A stretch of DNA of 64,000 bases. Origin: Halobacillus fulvus (GTDB lineage Bacteria > Bacillota > Bacilli > Bacillales > Halobacillaceae). The stretch spans positions 832,377-896,376 of the forward strand of contig SCFO01000001.1 of the NCBI GenBank assembly GCA_004078665.1. The letters are read 5' to 3'. This document shows positions 10,821 through 20,002 of the stretch, piece after piece. A program made the translations under genes and the position numbers. Numbering within the stretch: position 1 is the first letter of the stretch; each line of letters opens with the position of its first letter. The notes beneath the pieces are model-generated. The model was not told the origin of the DNA and ran no database searches. It saw nothing but the letters and a program-made list of their open reading frames with translations.

Positions 10821-11891
10821 ATGAATACCTTACAAGCATTGCCTATACAGGACATTTTGGTTTTCACTGTGTCTTTAGTCGCCATTTTCTTATTCCGCTG
10901 GATTGCCATCATTACCTTCCATCGATTGTTAGCTCGTAAGAATCGTGCAAGGAAAGCCGTTCTTTCTCTGATTAATTGGCTGACATACAACGGTGTCCTA
11001 CTGTTTATCATCTTTTATTTTTCAGACTCCGCCTGGCTTTTTCAAGAATTGTTCCCAATTGGCGAAGTCAGCATCACCATATTTTTGCTGATCATTGCCA
11101 TCTTGATTATCACATTTGCTAATCGTCTCTCGAAAATTATGAACTTGTATATCTTCCCATTTTTTTACGAACGCCACCAATTAGACAAAGGAACTCAGTT
11201 TACTTTTGAACGAATTATCCACTATGTCATCATGGTAGCGGCTGTCTTAATCAGTCTGACTACGGTAGGAATCGATTTAAGCGCGCTCGCCGTGTTTGCA
11301 GGTGTGCTCGGCGTAGGGATTGGGTTTGGAATGCAAAATATCGCCTCGAACTTCATTTCTGGACTCATCCTCCTATTTGAGCGTCCGATAAAAGTCGGAC
11401 ACAGAGTCCTGATTGACGATGTAATCGGCGATGTAGAAAAAATCAGCATGAGGGCAACGGTTGTCCGAACCATTGAAAATGAACATATGATCATTCCTAA
11501 CTCATACTTTTTAGAGGAAAAGGTGATCAACCGTTCGTTTTCCGATCCGCGGCTTCGACTTACGATCCCCATAGGTGTTGCCTATGGTTCAGATGTACAG
11601 CACGTACGGGAAATCCTTTTACAAATTGCTGAAGACGCACATGAAGAGAACGCTTATGTATTGCTGTCACCCAAGCCGTTCGTTTATTTTAAAGGCTTTG
11701 GGGATTCCTCCTTAGACTTTGAACTGTTTGTATGGATATCACAGCCCGAGGAATTCATCCGGATCAAAAGTGATCTCAACTTTCAAATCTATGAAGCATT
11801 GAATCGGAACAACATTGAAATCCCATTCCCGCAACGAGACTTGCATATCAAATCGAATGCAACCCTAGAAGACCATTCGCTTCGTGACTAA
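10821..11891 (+). CDS. MscS-family mechanosensitive channel
   Basis: The 356-residue protein has four predicted helices and the MscS pore-lining helix and beta domain: GVLGVGIGFGMQNIASNF followed by GLILLFERPIKVGHRVLI (about residues 165-197), then the alpha/beta cytosolic cage. It should open on membrane tension and release solutes on osmotic downshock, fitting a halophile. GGGAGG precedes the ATG. It follows the diguanylate cyclase by 45 bp without a terminator, so the two may be co-transcribed. It is closer to small MscS-like (YkuT/YhdY-type) proteins than to large MscK types. Confidence 0.88.
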   Translation: MNTLQALPIQDILVFTVSLVAIFLFRWIAIITFHRLLARKNRARKAVLSLINWLTYNGVLLFIIFYFSDSAWLFQELFPIGEVSITIFLLIIAILIITFANRLSKIMNLYIFPFFYERHQLDKGTQFTFERIIHYVIMVAAVLISLTTVGIDLSALAVFAGVLGVGIGFGMQNIASNFISGLILLFERPIKVGHRVLIDDVIGDVEKISMRATVVRTIENEHMIIPNSYFLEEKVINRSFSDPRLRLTIPIGVAYGSDVQHVREILLQIAEDAHEENAYVLLSPKPFVYFKGFGDSSLDFELFVWISQPEEFIRIKSDLNFQIYEALNRNNIEIPFPQRDLHIKSNATLEDHSLRD

Positions 11892-11939
11892 CTAGGTCGA
11901 ATTCCCAAAACCTTTCAGTTTTACAATTGCACCCATTCG

Positions 11940-12002
11940 AAAAAAAAGAGGGGCAGGAAATAGTTCGACCTTTTGTGGCCGGCATCTCCTGCCCCTCCTT
12001 TA
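11940..12002. terminator. Strong bidirectional terminator between mscS and pelG
   Basis: GAGGGGCAGGA (11948-11958) pairs with TCCTGCCCCTC (11987-11997), with 8 A/T bases on the left side and a shorter T tract on the right. The better T run serves the pel operon on the minus strand. Confidence 0.85.
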
Positions 12003-12054
12003 TTTCGTCGTCAGTGATTGCGGTGTATCAAGTGACATTCTATACTATACGGCA

Positions 12055-13521
12055 TTACAAAATCGTTCGTTTGTTCAGCCACCTGCCAACCTTCGTGAAA
12101 GGATTCGCTTTTCTTTCATGAAAGGTCGGGTGACAAAAGGCGAAGTAATCGACCTTCTGAATAAACCAAATCAAGCGACCAGCAGCAAAAACAAAAGCGA
12201 CTGAAGAGCCAATAGCAAAGCTCAAGCCATACCCTTCATACCCAAGGGGAAGAAATACAAGCGTGAGTAGTAGATTAAGCGTAAAAAACAAAGCGGACGT
12301 AATCAATGAACCCTTACGATCTTCAAAGTATAAAAGAATGAGCGTCAGCACCAGCACCATTGCATTGGAAAATGCCCCGATCGTCGTGAAACGGAAAATG
12401 GTAATAATCGCAGGATTGATTGAAACGTAGGTGACGATAAAACCGATGGAGAGGAGGACGATAAGAGAAAATACGCCCTGGCTCCTAAATAACCGCTCGA
12501 GTTCCTGCTTCAGCACATGCTGCATTTTTTGTTTGGATGCTTTAATCTGATTCAACGTTCCGCCTTCGTTTATGTACCCATAAAAGACACGGTACCGCTC
12601 ATAAAAACGCGTTTCTACCGAGACGACAAAAATGATCAAGGTCGGAATGATCGTCAAATAAGACCAAAATAAGGCGGTATCATAAAAACGATGATAGAGA
12701 AAAGTCCCTTCTAAAACAGATCGACCTTCCCCAAACCAAATCACCCAGTTACACACCCAAATCCCTACATTATAGAGAAATCCAATGCCAAATAAAGACG
12801 GAAAACGATCAAAGTATTCAAGATAGCTGTAAGACCCTTCCGTCCCACGCTCCGGGAACGTCACAAACATCGAGAGCAACAGCCCAAATAACGTGACGAC
12901 CATTCCGGACGTAAATCCGAGCAGCAAAAGGAAGCTTGTTCCATGCGGCATGAAATTCATCGATTCGATCGACAGCCCCAACCACGCGACAACTCCTAAA
13001 GCGATCACCGCTCCCGCCAGAAAGCTGTATGCGACCGATTGATAGAACTTGGCAGCGCTAAGGAACAAGAACAAGACCCAAATCAAGTTGATCGTCAAAA
13101 ATAAAATCAAAATCAGCAGCTCATATAAAAAAGGAAGACTAGAAATCCAAATAAATACACTCCATACGATGAGCGAAATCGCCATCGTCGTTTTGGCCAT
13201 CCCTAAAAATGTGGCAAAAACCTGATCCGCCTTCTTTTCATAAAATAAGTCGGCGACATACCTCGTCACCGTCAGTTGTTGAATACCAAAAATGACTTGT
13301 GAAAAAATGAAGCAGTAGGAGACGGACAAATTGAACAGTTCCCGTTGCGATTGGTCGATTTGGGTAAAAGCTGACGTGAGCCATTGGATCAGCGCGATCG
13401 TCGTAATGACAATCAGCCAAGGACCGGACGTCACGAGCCCGGCAAACGCGTAAGCCCGAAGCCTGGAGGAAAAGTAATCCTCCTGAAACAGCTTTTGAAG
13501 TTTAAACCCGATACCCGCCAT
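12055..13521 (-). CDS. pelG: Pel polysaccharide export/polymerisation membrane protein PelG
   Basis: The 488-residue integral membrane protein has about 12 helices and is of the MATE/MOP-flippase-like PelG family. The N-terminus MAGIGFKLQKLFQEDYFSSRLRAY and SGPWLIVI match PelG, as does FGIQQLTVTRYVADLFYEKK. PelG acts with PelD, PelE and PelF in the inner-membrane complex that moves the Pel polymer across the membrane. It is the last gene of the operon; the start overlaps the end of pelF by 20 bp and AGGAGG precedes it. A strong terminator follows. Confidence 0.92.
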   Translation of the reverse strand: MAGIGFKLQKLFQEDYFSSRLRAYAFAGLVTSGPWLIVITTIALIQWLTSAFTQIDQSQRELFNLSVSYCFIFSQVIFGIQQLTVTRYVADLFYEKKADQVFATFLGMAKTTMAISLIVWSVFIWISSLPFLYELLILILFLTINLIWVLFLFLSAAKFYQSVAYSFLAGAVIALGVVAWLGLSIESMNFMPHGTSFLLLLGFTSGMVVTLFGLLLSMFVTFPERGTEGSYSYLEYFDRFPSLFGIGFLYNVGIWVCNWVIWFGEGRSVLEGTFLYHRFYDTALFWSYLTIIPTLIIFVVSVETRFYERYRVFYGYINEGGTLNQIKASKQKMQHVLKQELERLFRSQGVFSLIVLLSIGFIVTYVSINPAIITIFRFTTIGAFSNAMVLVLTLILLYFEDRKGSLITSALFFTLNLLLTLVFLPLGYEGYGLSFAIGSSVAFVFAAGRLIWFIQKVDYFAFCHPTFHERKANPFTKVGRWLNKRTIL

Positions 13522-14920
13522 AAACGTCCCTCCTTACAAAATAAAGCTGCCTGTATTTTTCTATGAAGTGTGGAATTTGATAGTACTGCTCCACCCGCTT
13601 TTTCCCATTCAACCCGAACTTCCTCGCTTCCTCCGGATGATGGTAGAACCATTCACAGTACTCTGCAATCTGAAGCGGGTGAACGGGAGCCACCGTGAAG
13701 CCAGCCGGTCCGTACGGATCATCACTTCTTCCATAAATCAGCTCCGAACAAGCACCGACATCCGTCACAATCCAAGGAACTCCCGCTGCCATTCCTTCAA
13801 GGACCGCTAACGGCTGCCCTTCAGAAATGCTTGTCAACAAACAAACATCAAACATCGGAAGGTAATCAGCGATGCTGACTTTGCCCGGAAAGAGGACGTT
13901 AGATGTCAGCTCAAGCTGTTCGACGAGCTGCAAACACTCTTCGGCGTACTCTTCGTCTTCATCTAGAGGACCTAAGATGTAAAGTCGAAACAAAACACCT
14001 GCATCCTTCAAAAGCTTGGCGGCCTGTATCATCGTTTTAATATCTTTGATCGGGACGACCCGAACAATTGCACCGATGATCAGCATATCCTTATCCATCA
14101 GCTTCCGCTCCAACTGTGAAAGACGATCATAATGGATGCCATTCGGAATGACAGACAGCTTCTCCTCTTTTGCCCCAATTTGTGCCTGTAATTGATTGTT
14201 CCGTTCAAAGAGGCTTATGATGTCGTCGGCGTCTTCATAGGCCTGTCTCGATAAATGATGAAAAAAGCCGATCCATCTTTTTTTGTAATAGTCCGCAATC
14301 CATCTCGCTTGCAGGATCTCTTCTTCCCTTTCTCTTGAATAAATCCCATGCTCTGTCAAAATGAACGGAATGTCCTGCTCTTTTTTCATCGCAGAAGCCA
14401 CCAGACCTGCATAACCCGTGGAAACAGCATGGACGAGATCGACCTGCGGGAAATCATATTGCATCAGTTCGATCACAGGCGTGAACATTCCGCGCCACAT
14501 ATAAAAATATTCAATAAAAGAACCTGTCTGCTGTTCCTCCTGATAGCTTTCTTGAACGGCTTTCCAGAACAGTTCACTCGAAAAGAACGCTTCCGTACCA
14601 CCAGTCTTTTCCTTCCAAAGCCGAAATACATCTGCTTCATTCCGCTTGAACATCATCCAATCGAACAGGTCCTTTTGTTCCTGTTGATTCATTTTACCTG
14701 GTTTTTCCCCTTGTTGATGATGGTTCAATGGGAGATTCGTGACGCCCGTCACATTGTGTGGCAAGGAATACTTATAGTCTTTCTCTGCCATAGGGCCTGG
14801 TGTAATCGCAATAATTTCAAACTGATGCTCAGGCAAATTTTCCATCAGCATTTGAACCCAGCTTGCCACACCACCACTCACATAAGGGTAGCTCCCTTCT
14901 ACAACGATTCCGATTCTCAT
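13502..14920 (-). CDS. pelF: Pel glycosyltransferase PelF (GT4)
   Basis: The 472-residue cytoplasmic GT-B protein is the polymerising glycosyltransferase of the Pel system, which uses UDP-activated amino sugars. The N-terminus MRIGIVVEGSYPYVSGGVASW is typical of PelF, and the GT4 E-x7-E motif appears as EGQPLAVLEGMAAGVPW (about residues 366-382). The start overlaps the upstream deacetylase gene by 4 bp, so translation is coupled. Its length is within a few per cent of known PelF proteins (about 500). Confidence 0.92.
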   Translation of the reverse strand: MRIGIVVEGSYPYVSGGVASWVQMLMENLPEHQFEIIAITPGPMAEKDYKYSLPHNVTGVTNLPLNHHQQGEKPGKMNQQEQKDLFDWMMFKRNEADVFRLWKEKTGGTEAFFSSELFWKAVQESYQEEQQTGSFIEYFYMWRGMFTPVIELMQYDFPQVDLVHAVSTGYAGLVASAMKKEQDIPFILTEHGIYSREREEEILQARWIADYYKKRWIGFFHHLSRQAYEDADDIISLFERNNQLQAQIGAKEEKLSVIPNGIHYDRLSQLERKLMDKDMLIIGAIVRVVPIKDIKTMIQAAKLLKDAGVLFRLYILGPLDEDEEYAEECLQLVEQLELTSNVLFPGKVSIADYLPMFDVCLLTSISEGQPLAVLEGMAAGVPWIVTDVGACSELIYGRSDDPYGPAGFTVAPVHPLQIAEYCEWFYHHPEEARKFGLNGKKRVEQYYQIPHFIEKYRQLYFVRRDVYGGYRV

Positions 14921-16755
14921 GACAGGTCACCCTTTATTTCAATTTTTGCTGTCGGGGAGGTCATCGTCACGAGGTACAACCCTTCAGCATCTTCTACTTT
15001 TTGAATACGCCCAAAAGAGTGCTCACCTGCTAAAAGGTATTTTCCCTTCTCCACCTTGACATACAAAACGGTCGGATCGACAATTCCTTGCCCTTCAATG
15101 AACACAGCTTCGTCTGTATAACGGACCTTAAGATCCGACTCCTGATACTGGATCATTTTTTTAGTTGCACTGGATTGGACCAACGGCTCGGTATACGAAA
15201 AGTGACGCGAAAGGAATTCTCCCATCGTGGTGAGCTGGCCTCTCATTTCAGACCACGTCATCCCATTCGATCGATAAGGGTCCATCACATCATCAGGGTG
15301 GACAAAGTGAGCAAACATCCCGAAGTTCGCCAGAGCATCCGCCTGGACAAACTTCTGAACCTCTCCTTCAACATAACCACTGCTAATTCTAGGAAAATGA
15401 TAAAGACCTTCAAGCTCTTCATCAAACTCATACTCTTGCACGTAGCTGCCAAGTTCCTCATTTCCTGTGTACAACCCAGCAATCGTAGTCAGATGAGGTA
15501 ACGTCTCTGCGAGCGCATGCTTCCCGGTCTCATTTAAAATATTGGAAGGAGGAACATACGTCGTCAGTCGTTCTTGTGGAAAGTAATAATGGAACATTTC
15601 CTGCACTTCTTCGATCGAACGCGCCATCTGCTCCTGGTCCTCCCAAGGGACATACCCAAGTTCAGGATCGAGCGGCTCATCACCGGTTACTAGTGACTGG
15701 TGATTGTACCCATGGAGACCGATTTCCCCACCGAAGCTAAGTAGACTGCGCCCGAAAAACAACATCGGATAGCGGTTTCGAGTCACCAATCCCTCCCCGA
15801 CCAGCTGTGTATCATCTCTGTACGTACCAATCAGGTATCCCGTGTATGCCAAATCATAACTCTCTGCCAGATTCTTCATGTCTTCCCACCATATATCTGT
15901 ATAGAAATCTTTTGTTGAAAGGTCAAATTCCTGTTGAATGATGTCGGACGTTTCAAAAGGCAAAGGAGCTGGAAAATCATCAATATGCATGACTTTAATC
16001 GCCGCCTGTGCACTGACCATGACAGGTGGAAGCTGAGCTAACGAGCGTAGCAACAACCCTCTTGTGTTTTTGTCGACGACAGCCGTCGTATTCCAGAACA
16101 TCACATTTCCTTCCCCGTATGAATGGGACCAGAGGACCGGGGTACCCTCAGCCTCCGCCAACACTTTTGCAGCATCATTTAACACCACGTCGATTGAGCT
16201 ATGTGTAAAAAGTCTAGATTCTGGCCCGATATTCGGATAGGCCGGATGAAGCACCTCCTTGAATTGCATCCCATGAAGCGCATCTGTAAAACCATTCGAC
16301 TGCTCAATGCCAACCAAAGAGTTCCAAGAGGGATCTAGGAACCTTGCCCCTACAAACAAGTTCCCTCCCCCTTCCACAAAACGTTCAATGTCACTTCTCG
16401 GCCACTCTCCGGAATGTTCTCCTGCCAGAACGAGAACTTTATGACGCGAAGGGGAAAGTTCAGCGAGTTGATCCCTTTCAATTTCCTCATACTCAACTTT
16501 GGCATAATCAAGAGAATACGTTAGATTTTCTATGAGACTCCTTGATAAATCACTATCATTTTCATGTAAATAGATTGTCAACGGTTCTCCCTGCACGTCC
16601 ATCTCTCCTGTCATCGTCTCCACGTCCTGTTCTGCTGAAGACACATAAGGAAACCATTGATGAAATTTATCAAGACGGATCAATTGTAAAAGAAGAATGA
16701 ACATCATGAGAAACATACCGAGAATGATCACGGTTTGAACGGCCTGCTTTTTCAT
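14917..16755 (-). CDS. DUF2194 protein, PelA-like polysaccharide deacetylase
   Basis: The 612-residue protein has one N-terminal membrane helix (about 6-27), a Rossmann-like segment (about 60-240) and a deacetylase-like barrel. The barrel has metal-site candidates HIDDFPAP (about 257-264) and GLHGYNHQS (about 346-354), matching the DDxxx and HxxxH motifs of carbohydrate esterases. In Gram-positive Pel operons this position holds the deacetylase-only PelA (often called pelA-DA). It should remove N-acetyl groups from extracellular Pel, giving it positive charge. It lacks the hydrolase domain that Gram-negative PelA carries; that activity is probably in the divergent gene at 18.95 kb. It overlaps pelE by 4 bp. 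Confidence 0.85.
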   Translation of the reverse strand: MKKQAVQTVIILGMFLMMFILLLQLIRLDKFHQWFPYVSSAEQDVETMTGEMDVQGEPLTIYLHENDSDLSRSLIENLTYSLDYAKVEYEEIERDQLAELSPSRHKVLVLAGEHSGEWPRSDIERFVEGGGNLFVGARFLDPSWNSLVGIEQSNGFTDALHGMQFKEVLHPAYPNIGPESRLFTHSSIDVVLNDAAKVLAEAEGTPVLWSHSYGEGNVMFWNTTAVVDKNTRGLLLRSLAQLPPVMVSAQAAIKVMHIDDFPAPLPFETSDIIQQEFDLSTKDFYTDIWWEDMKNLAESYDLAYTGYLIGTYRDDTQLVGEGLVTRNRYPMLFFGRSLLSFGGEIGLHGYNHQSLVTGDEPLDPELGYVPWEDQEQMARSIEEVQEMFHYYFPQERLTTYVPPSNILNETGKHALAETLPHLTTIAGLYTGNEELGSYVQEYEFDEELEGLYHFPRISSGYVEGEVQKFVQADALANFGMFAHFVHPDDVMDPYRSNGMTWSEMRGQLTTMGEFLSRHFSYTEPLVQSSATKKMIQYQESDLKVRYTDEAVFIEGQGIVDPTVLYVKVEKGKYLLAGEHSFGRIQKVEDAEGLYLVTMTSPTAKIEIKGDLS

Positions 16756-17675
16756 CGAACCCCGCCAATCTGTTCAATAATAAACCTTTGATTATCCGGT
16801 ACGTTCTCCCTCGCAACGAACTGCTCCATCTGCTTTAAAACGTCTCGGATTGCGTTCCAATCGTTCTGATCGTAATAGAATGTCAATAACCGCAAATACC
16901 CCTCCGCTTGATAAGGAAAATGGTGGTTATACTCATGAAGCGTCATAAGCCCCTCTTCCGCTTGACTTCGCATAAAATAGGCATCTCCTAAACATAGGTA
17001 GAGCTTCGGAACAGGGGGACCCGACTGCTTCTCTTTCTCTAAAAATTGAATGTATTCTTTCAACAATCGATCTAGACTTGCTCCTTCCAAAAGCCCGCTA
17101 TGAATCGTTTCAGAGTACGCATTGATAACGTGCTCAAGACTCTCTAAATTCCCACTCTCAAACTCTCTTCGCATCTTCTGCCGTTCTTTTTCGTATTGGT
17201 CGATCAGAAAATTCTTGGTCGTAGCGGCATAGTGTACGGTTTCGGAATCATCGTTTTCTAAGCCGAGGTTCAAGTACTTTCCTTTGTTTCGCACTCTGGA
17301 TTGAACGAGACGAAGAATAAGGTCCTTCCTCTGTGAATTTTCTTCATCAGAGAAAGCTTCCGAAATGGGGACCAATTCCATACTCGAGCGTGCTTCGTAA
17401 CGGATCTGCTCTAAATTGAGCGGCTTAAACGTGACATATTCCTCGTAATCATCAAGAACCGAATGGTGTCCGAGCCTTTTCGAAAGCCCCCATACGAAAG
17501 CTCCAAGTATCTCCCCTAAGAAAGGAAGGAACAAGCTGACGAGTACAATCGTAGTCAATATTCCCTCTTCTTCCCTCATTTTGCTCTTAAGCAGCTTGTA
17601 AACTACGAATACAAGAAGTCCATGAATCACGTAGACGAAAAGCCAAAATAATGGGTGTGTCCAATTACTTAGCAT
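16752..17675 (-). CDS. pelE: PelE-like membrane/TPR protein
   Basis: The 307-residue protein has two N-terminal membrane helices (about 7-27 and 38-60) and a helical, TPR-like C-terminus (for example SGPPVPKLYLCLGDAYFMRSQ, about 230-290). Sequence alone is weak, but position between pelD and the deacetylase, size and architecture fit PelE, which binds PelD and scaffolds the Pel synthase. The ATG at 17675 lies inside the end of pelD (11-bp overlap) after AAGGG; the longer frame to 17786 would lie entirely in pelD coding sequence. Confidence 0.75.
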   Translation of the reverse strand: MLSNWTHPLFWLFVYVIHGLLVFVVYKLLKSKMREEEGILTTIVLVSLFLPFLGEILGAFVWGLSKRLGHHSVLDDYEEYVTFKPLNLEQIRYEARSSMELVPISEAFSDEENSQRKDLILRLVQSRVRNKGKYLNLGLENDDSETVHYAATTKNFLIDQYEKERQKMRREFESGNLESLEHVINAYSETIHSGLLEGASLDRLLKEYIQFLEKEKQSGPPVPKLYLCLGDAYFMRSQAEEGLMTLHEYNHHFPYQAEGYLRLLTFYYDQNDWNAIRDVLKQMEQFVARENVPDNQRFIIEQIGGVR

Positions 17676-18897
17676 AGTTGACACCCTTTTCCTTAAGCAC
17701 CTTATCAATCCGCTCCTGTACAATTCCCGCTTTGTCTTCCTCTGTCCCTGGAAGAAGGAAGTAGAAAATATCCGTCTTCTCGTCATAACCCATAATATCG
17801 ATTTCTCTCAAATAGGCGCGAAGGAGAATTTCGGCTTCCACGACGGATATGTGCTCGAATTCATCCAGCTCCACCTTAATGACAGCATAAGGGACGTCGT
17901 AATCGATGCGCCGTTCTTCCTGAAGGTCCACCAGCTCATCAAAGGCTGACTTGTAATAGATTCTCGTCCCGGGATGCATGTTCTTTTCTTCTTCCTTCCA
18001 CTGGGCGGTCACCGCTTTTTCCATCCGATTCGACATCCAGTCCAATACGAGAGACATCACCTGAATCTCATAACTCGTTAGACGGGAAAAGTCAAGACGG
18101 TTGACGACTAAAATTTCTTTCACCTCATGATCGTAAAGGATCGGACCGGCAAGTACAGGCGATTGATCATTGTCTTCCACTGTTCGGACGTTGATCGTCT
18201 TTGTCTGAAACAGACGCTGGTAAATGGTGGCTTGGTCGACAAAAATCGTTTGTGGGAATACATTTTTGTTTCCTTTTCGAACTCTCAACCTGAGCGCGCT
18301 TTTCGAAGAGTCGACGTGGTAGATCGCCACTTCCTCTGCATGAAACAGCTTCGATACAATTTGAACGGCTTCATTGCGAATCAGCTCTGGAGTTGGCTGA
18401 TCAAGCGCCTTCCCGACCTCGTAAATCCTTTTCAGCGTATGCTCCGATTCGAGCACTTTCGATTGCATATTGCGCTGGGATTCTTGCAAAACTTCGAGCG
18501 CCTCTTTTAACTCCTTATTCTCTTCTTCTACTTCTTCCTTCCCATATTTCAAAGATTCGTATCTCTCTCTGAAGGACGTACTATACAAACCGCAGGCTAA
18601 CGTCACAAACAGAAGAAAGAGAAGCTCTGTATATTCCCGCGGGTCGTAGAAAAGAAGAAATAAATCCCCGCCGCTCCAATACAAATCCAGCATATGGTAC
18701 ACTAAAACCATAAAATAACTGAAAAGCCCGATGTTCAGCCCATATCTCAAGGAAAAGAGAAGCACGACAAATAAAAAGGGATCCAGCGTCCAATCCAGTG
18801 CTCCCCATTCGAACCATTGATCGAGAAACGCCAATATAGAAATGATCAGGACGAGCTCTATTATTTTCCTTATAACGTTTGATTGACTATATACCAT
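17665..18897 (-). CDS. pelD: c-di-GMP receptor PelD (GAF plus degenerate GGDEF)
   Basis: The 410-residue protein has four N-terminal membrane helices (about 10-105), a coiled coil (about 110-155), a GAF domain (about 160-295) and a GGDEF-like domain (about 305-405). In the last, the I-site RxxD is kept as REID (364-367), but the place of the catalytic GGDEF loop five residues later reads EKTDI (373-377). It therefore cannot be a cyclase but should bind c-di-GMP, which in known PelD proteins switches on Pel synthesis. AGGTGA precedes the ATG. It is the first gene of pelDE-deacetylase-FG. Only about 50 bp separate it from the divergent glycoside hydrolase, so promoters must overlap genes. Confidence 0.92.
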   Translation of the reverse strand: MVYSQSNVIRKIIELVLIISILAFLDQWFEWGALDWTLDPFLFVVLLFSLRYGLNIGLFSYFMVLVYHMLDLYWSGGDLFLLFYDPREYTELLFLLFVTLACGLYSTSFRERYESLKYGKEEVEEENKELKEALEVLQESQRNMQSKVLESEHTLKRIYEVGKALDQPTPELIRNEAVQIVSKLFHAEEVAIYHVDSSKSALRLRVRKGNKNVFPQTIFVDQATIYQRLFQTKTINVRTVEDNDQSPVLAGPILYDHEVKEILVVNRLDFSRLTSYEIQVMSLVLDWMSNRMEKAVTAQWKEEEKNMHPGTRIYYKSAFDELVDLQEERRIDYDVPYAVIKVELDEFEHISVVEAEILLRAYLREIDIMGYDEKTDIFYFLLPGTEEDKAGIVQERIDKVLKEKGVNYAK

Positions 18898-18950
18898 CTC
18901 ATCACCTCATTCATACAATTAGAAAGAACACTCGTAAAGGAAGCATGCTT

Positions 18951-19781
18951 ATGTACATTCAGAAGAAGGGTATCCTATTACTACTACTTATGGTGGTGAT
19001 CTCTCTCATGTTTTTCTTCTCATCCTCTCAACCTTTGAAAAATGTGAACAGCTACAAAATCTACTATGATCCACCAACCGCAGCGATCATAGAAGAGATG
19101 CAAAATTATGATCTGATTCTGATCGAACCCGTCTTTTACTCTGCAGAGGATGTAAAGAAAATAAAAAAAAGCGGCACCCTTGTGTACGGTTATATCAATG
19201 CGATGGAAGCAGATAGATGGAACACAGACTTATTCGACCGCATGGAAGACCGTGACTTTTTCGAGCAAAATGGTAAGCGAATCTACTATGAACAATGGGA
19301 TTCTTACTTAATGGATATGACGTCGGATCATTACCGACAGACGCTCACAGATGAAGTTGAGCGGCAAATCCTATCCAAAGGGCTCGATGGTGCGTTTCTT
19401 GACACGGTCGGAAACATTGACAACGAATTCTTATCGGAGCCACAAACCTGGGATGAGCAGACTGACGGGCTTGTGAAGTGGCTGAGCACGCTGAAATCTT
19501 CGTTTCCCGATTTATCTCTGATTCAAAACTGGGGCTTCACGACGTTGGAACAGAAAACATCCTCTTATGTTGATGGGTTCATGTGGGAGGGATTTGATTA
19601 TTCGTCTATTGTTCAGGATGATTGGTCGCTTGAAAACCTCCAGCGCCTGAAGGAGATCCGGAAAAAGCATGATTTGCAAGTTTTTACGGTATCAACGATG
19701 GAAGAGCGGAAAAGTGCTAAGCTGGCGTCTTCCCACCGCTTTGTTCATTATCATAACAGCAGCACCTATAACGACTGGTGA
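18951..19781 (+). CDS. GH114/GH166-like glycoside hydrolase, probable Pel hydrolase
   Basis: The 276-residue protein has an N-terminal signal anchor (KKGILLLLLMVVISLMFF) and a TIM-barrel with features of endo-alpha-1,4-polygalactosaminidase families. These are YDLILIEPVFYS, LVYGYINAMEADRW, LSKGLDGAFLDTVGNID (about residues 140-156) with candidate catalytic acids, SLIQNWGF and DGFMWEGFDY. It is the counterpart of the hydrolase domain of Gram-negative PelA, here a separate gene facing away from the pel operon. AAAGGA lies 9 nt before ATG 18951; ATG 18945 is an alternative. It may trim or release Pel, or disperse biofilm. Confidence 0.82.
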   Translation: MYIQKKGILLLLLMVVISLMFFFSSSQPLKNVNSYKIYYDPPTAAIIEEMQNYDLILIEPVFYSAEDVKKIKKSGTLVYGYINAMEADRWNTDLFDRMEDRDFFEQNGKRIYYEQWDSYLMDMTSDHYRQTLTDEVERQILSKGLDGAFLDTVGNIDNEFLSEPQTWDEQTDGLVKWLSTLKSSFPDLSLIQNWGFTTLEQKTSSYVDGFMWEGFDYSSIVQDDWSLENLQRLKEIRKKHDLQVFTVSTMEERKSAKLASSHRFVHYHNSSTYNDW

Positions 19782-19954
19782 CAGGGTGTGGCTTTTCATT
19801 ATAATGAACACCTTCTTATTGGAATATTTTATCATGAAATGTGACTTTTTACATGGAATTGTCGATTTATATGCAAGCTTTTCTACCTTTCATTTAAATC
19901 CTCCGGTTCTTAACCGATTCCTGTTTGAGCTCTGATAAGTTTTACGTATTATAT

Positions 19955-19999
19955 AAAAAAATGCAGGCTGCTCTGAATCAAAGCAGCCTGCATTTTTTA
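19955..19999. terminator. Bidirectional terminator between the Pel hydrolase and the K+ transporter
   Basis: ATGCAGGCTGCT (19961-19972) pairs with AGCAGCCTGCAT (19982-19993), with A and T runs on both flanks. It serves two convergent genes. The rest of 19782-20002 shows no gene. Confidence 0.9.
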
Positions 20000-20002
20000 T
20001 TT

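Noticed and set aside
12900-13300. PelG considered as a general Wzx-type flippase.
   Set aside because: The N-terminal sequence and the pelF/pelD context fit PelG better.
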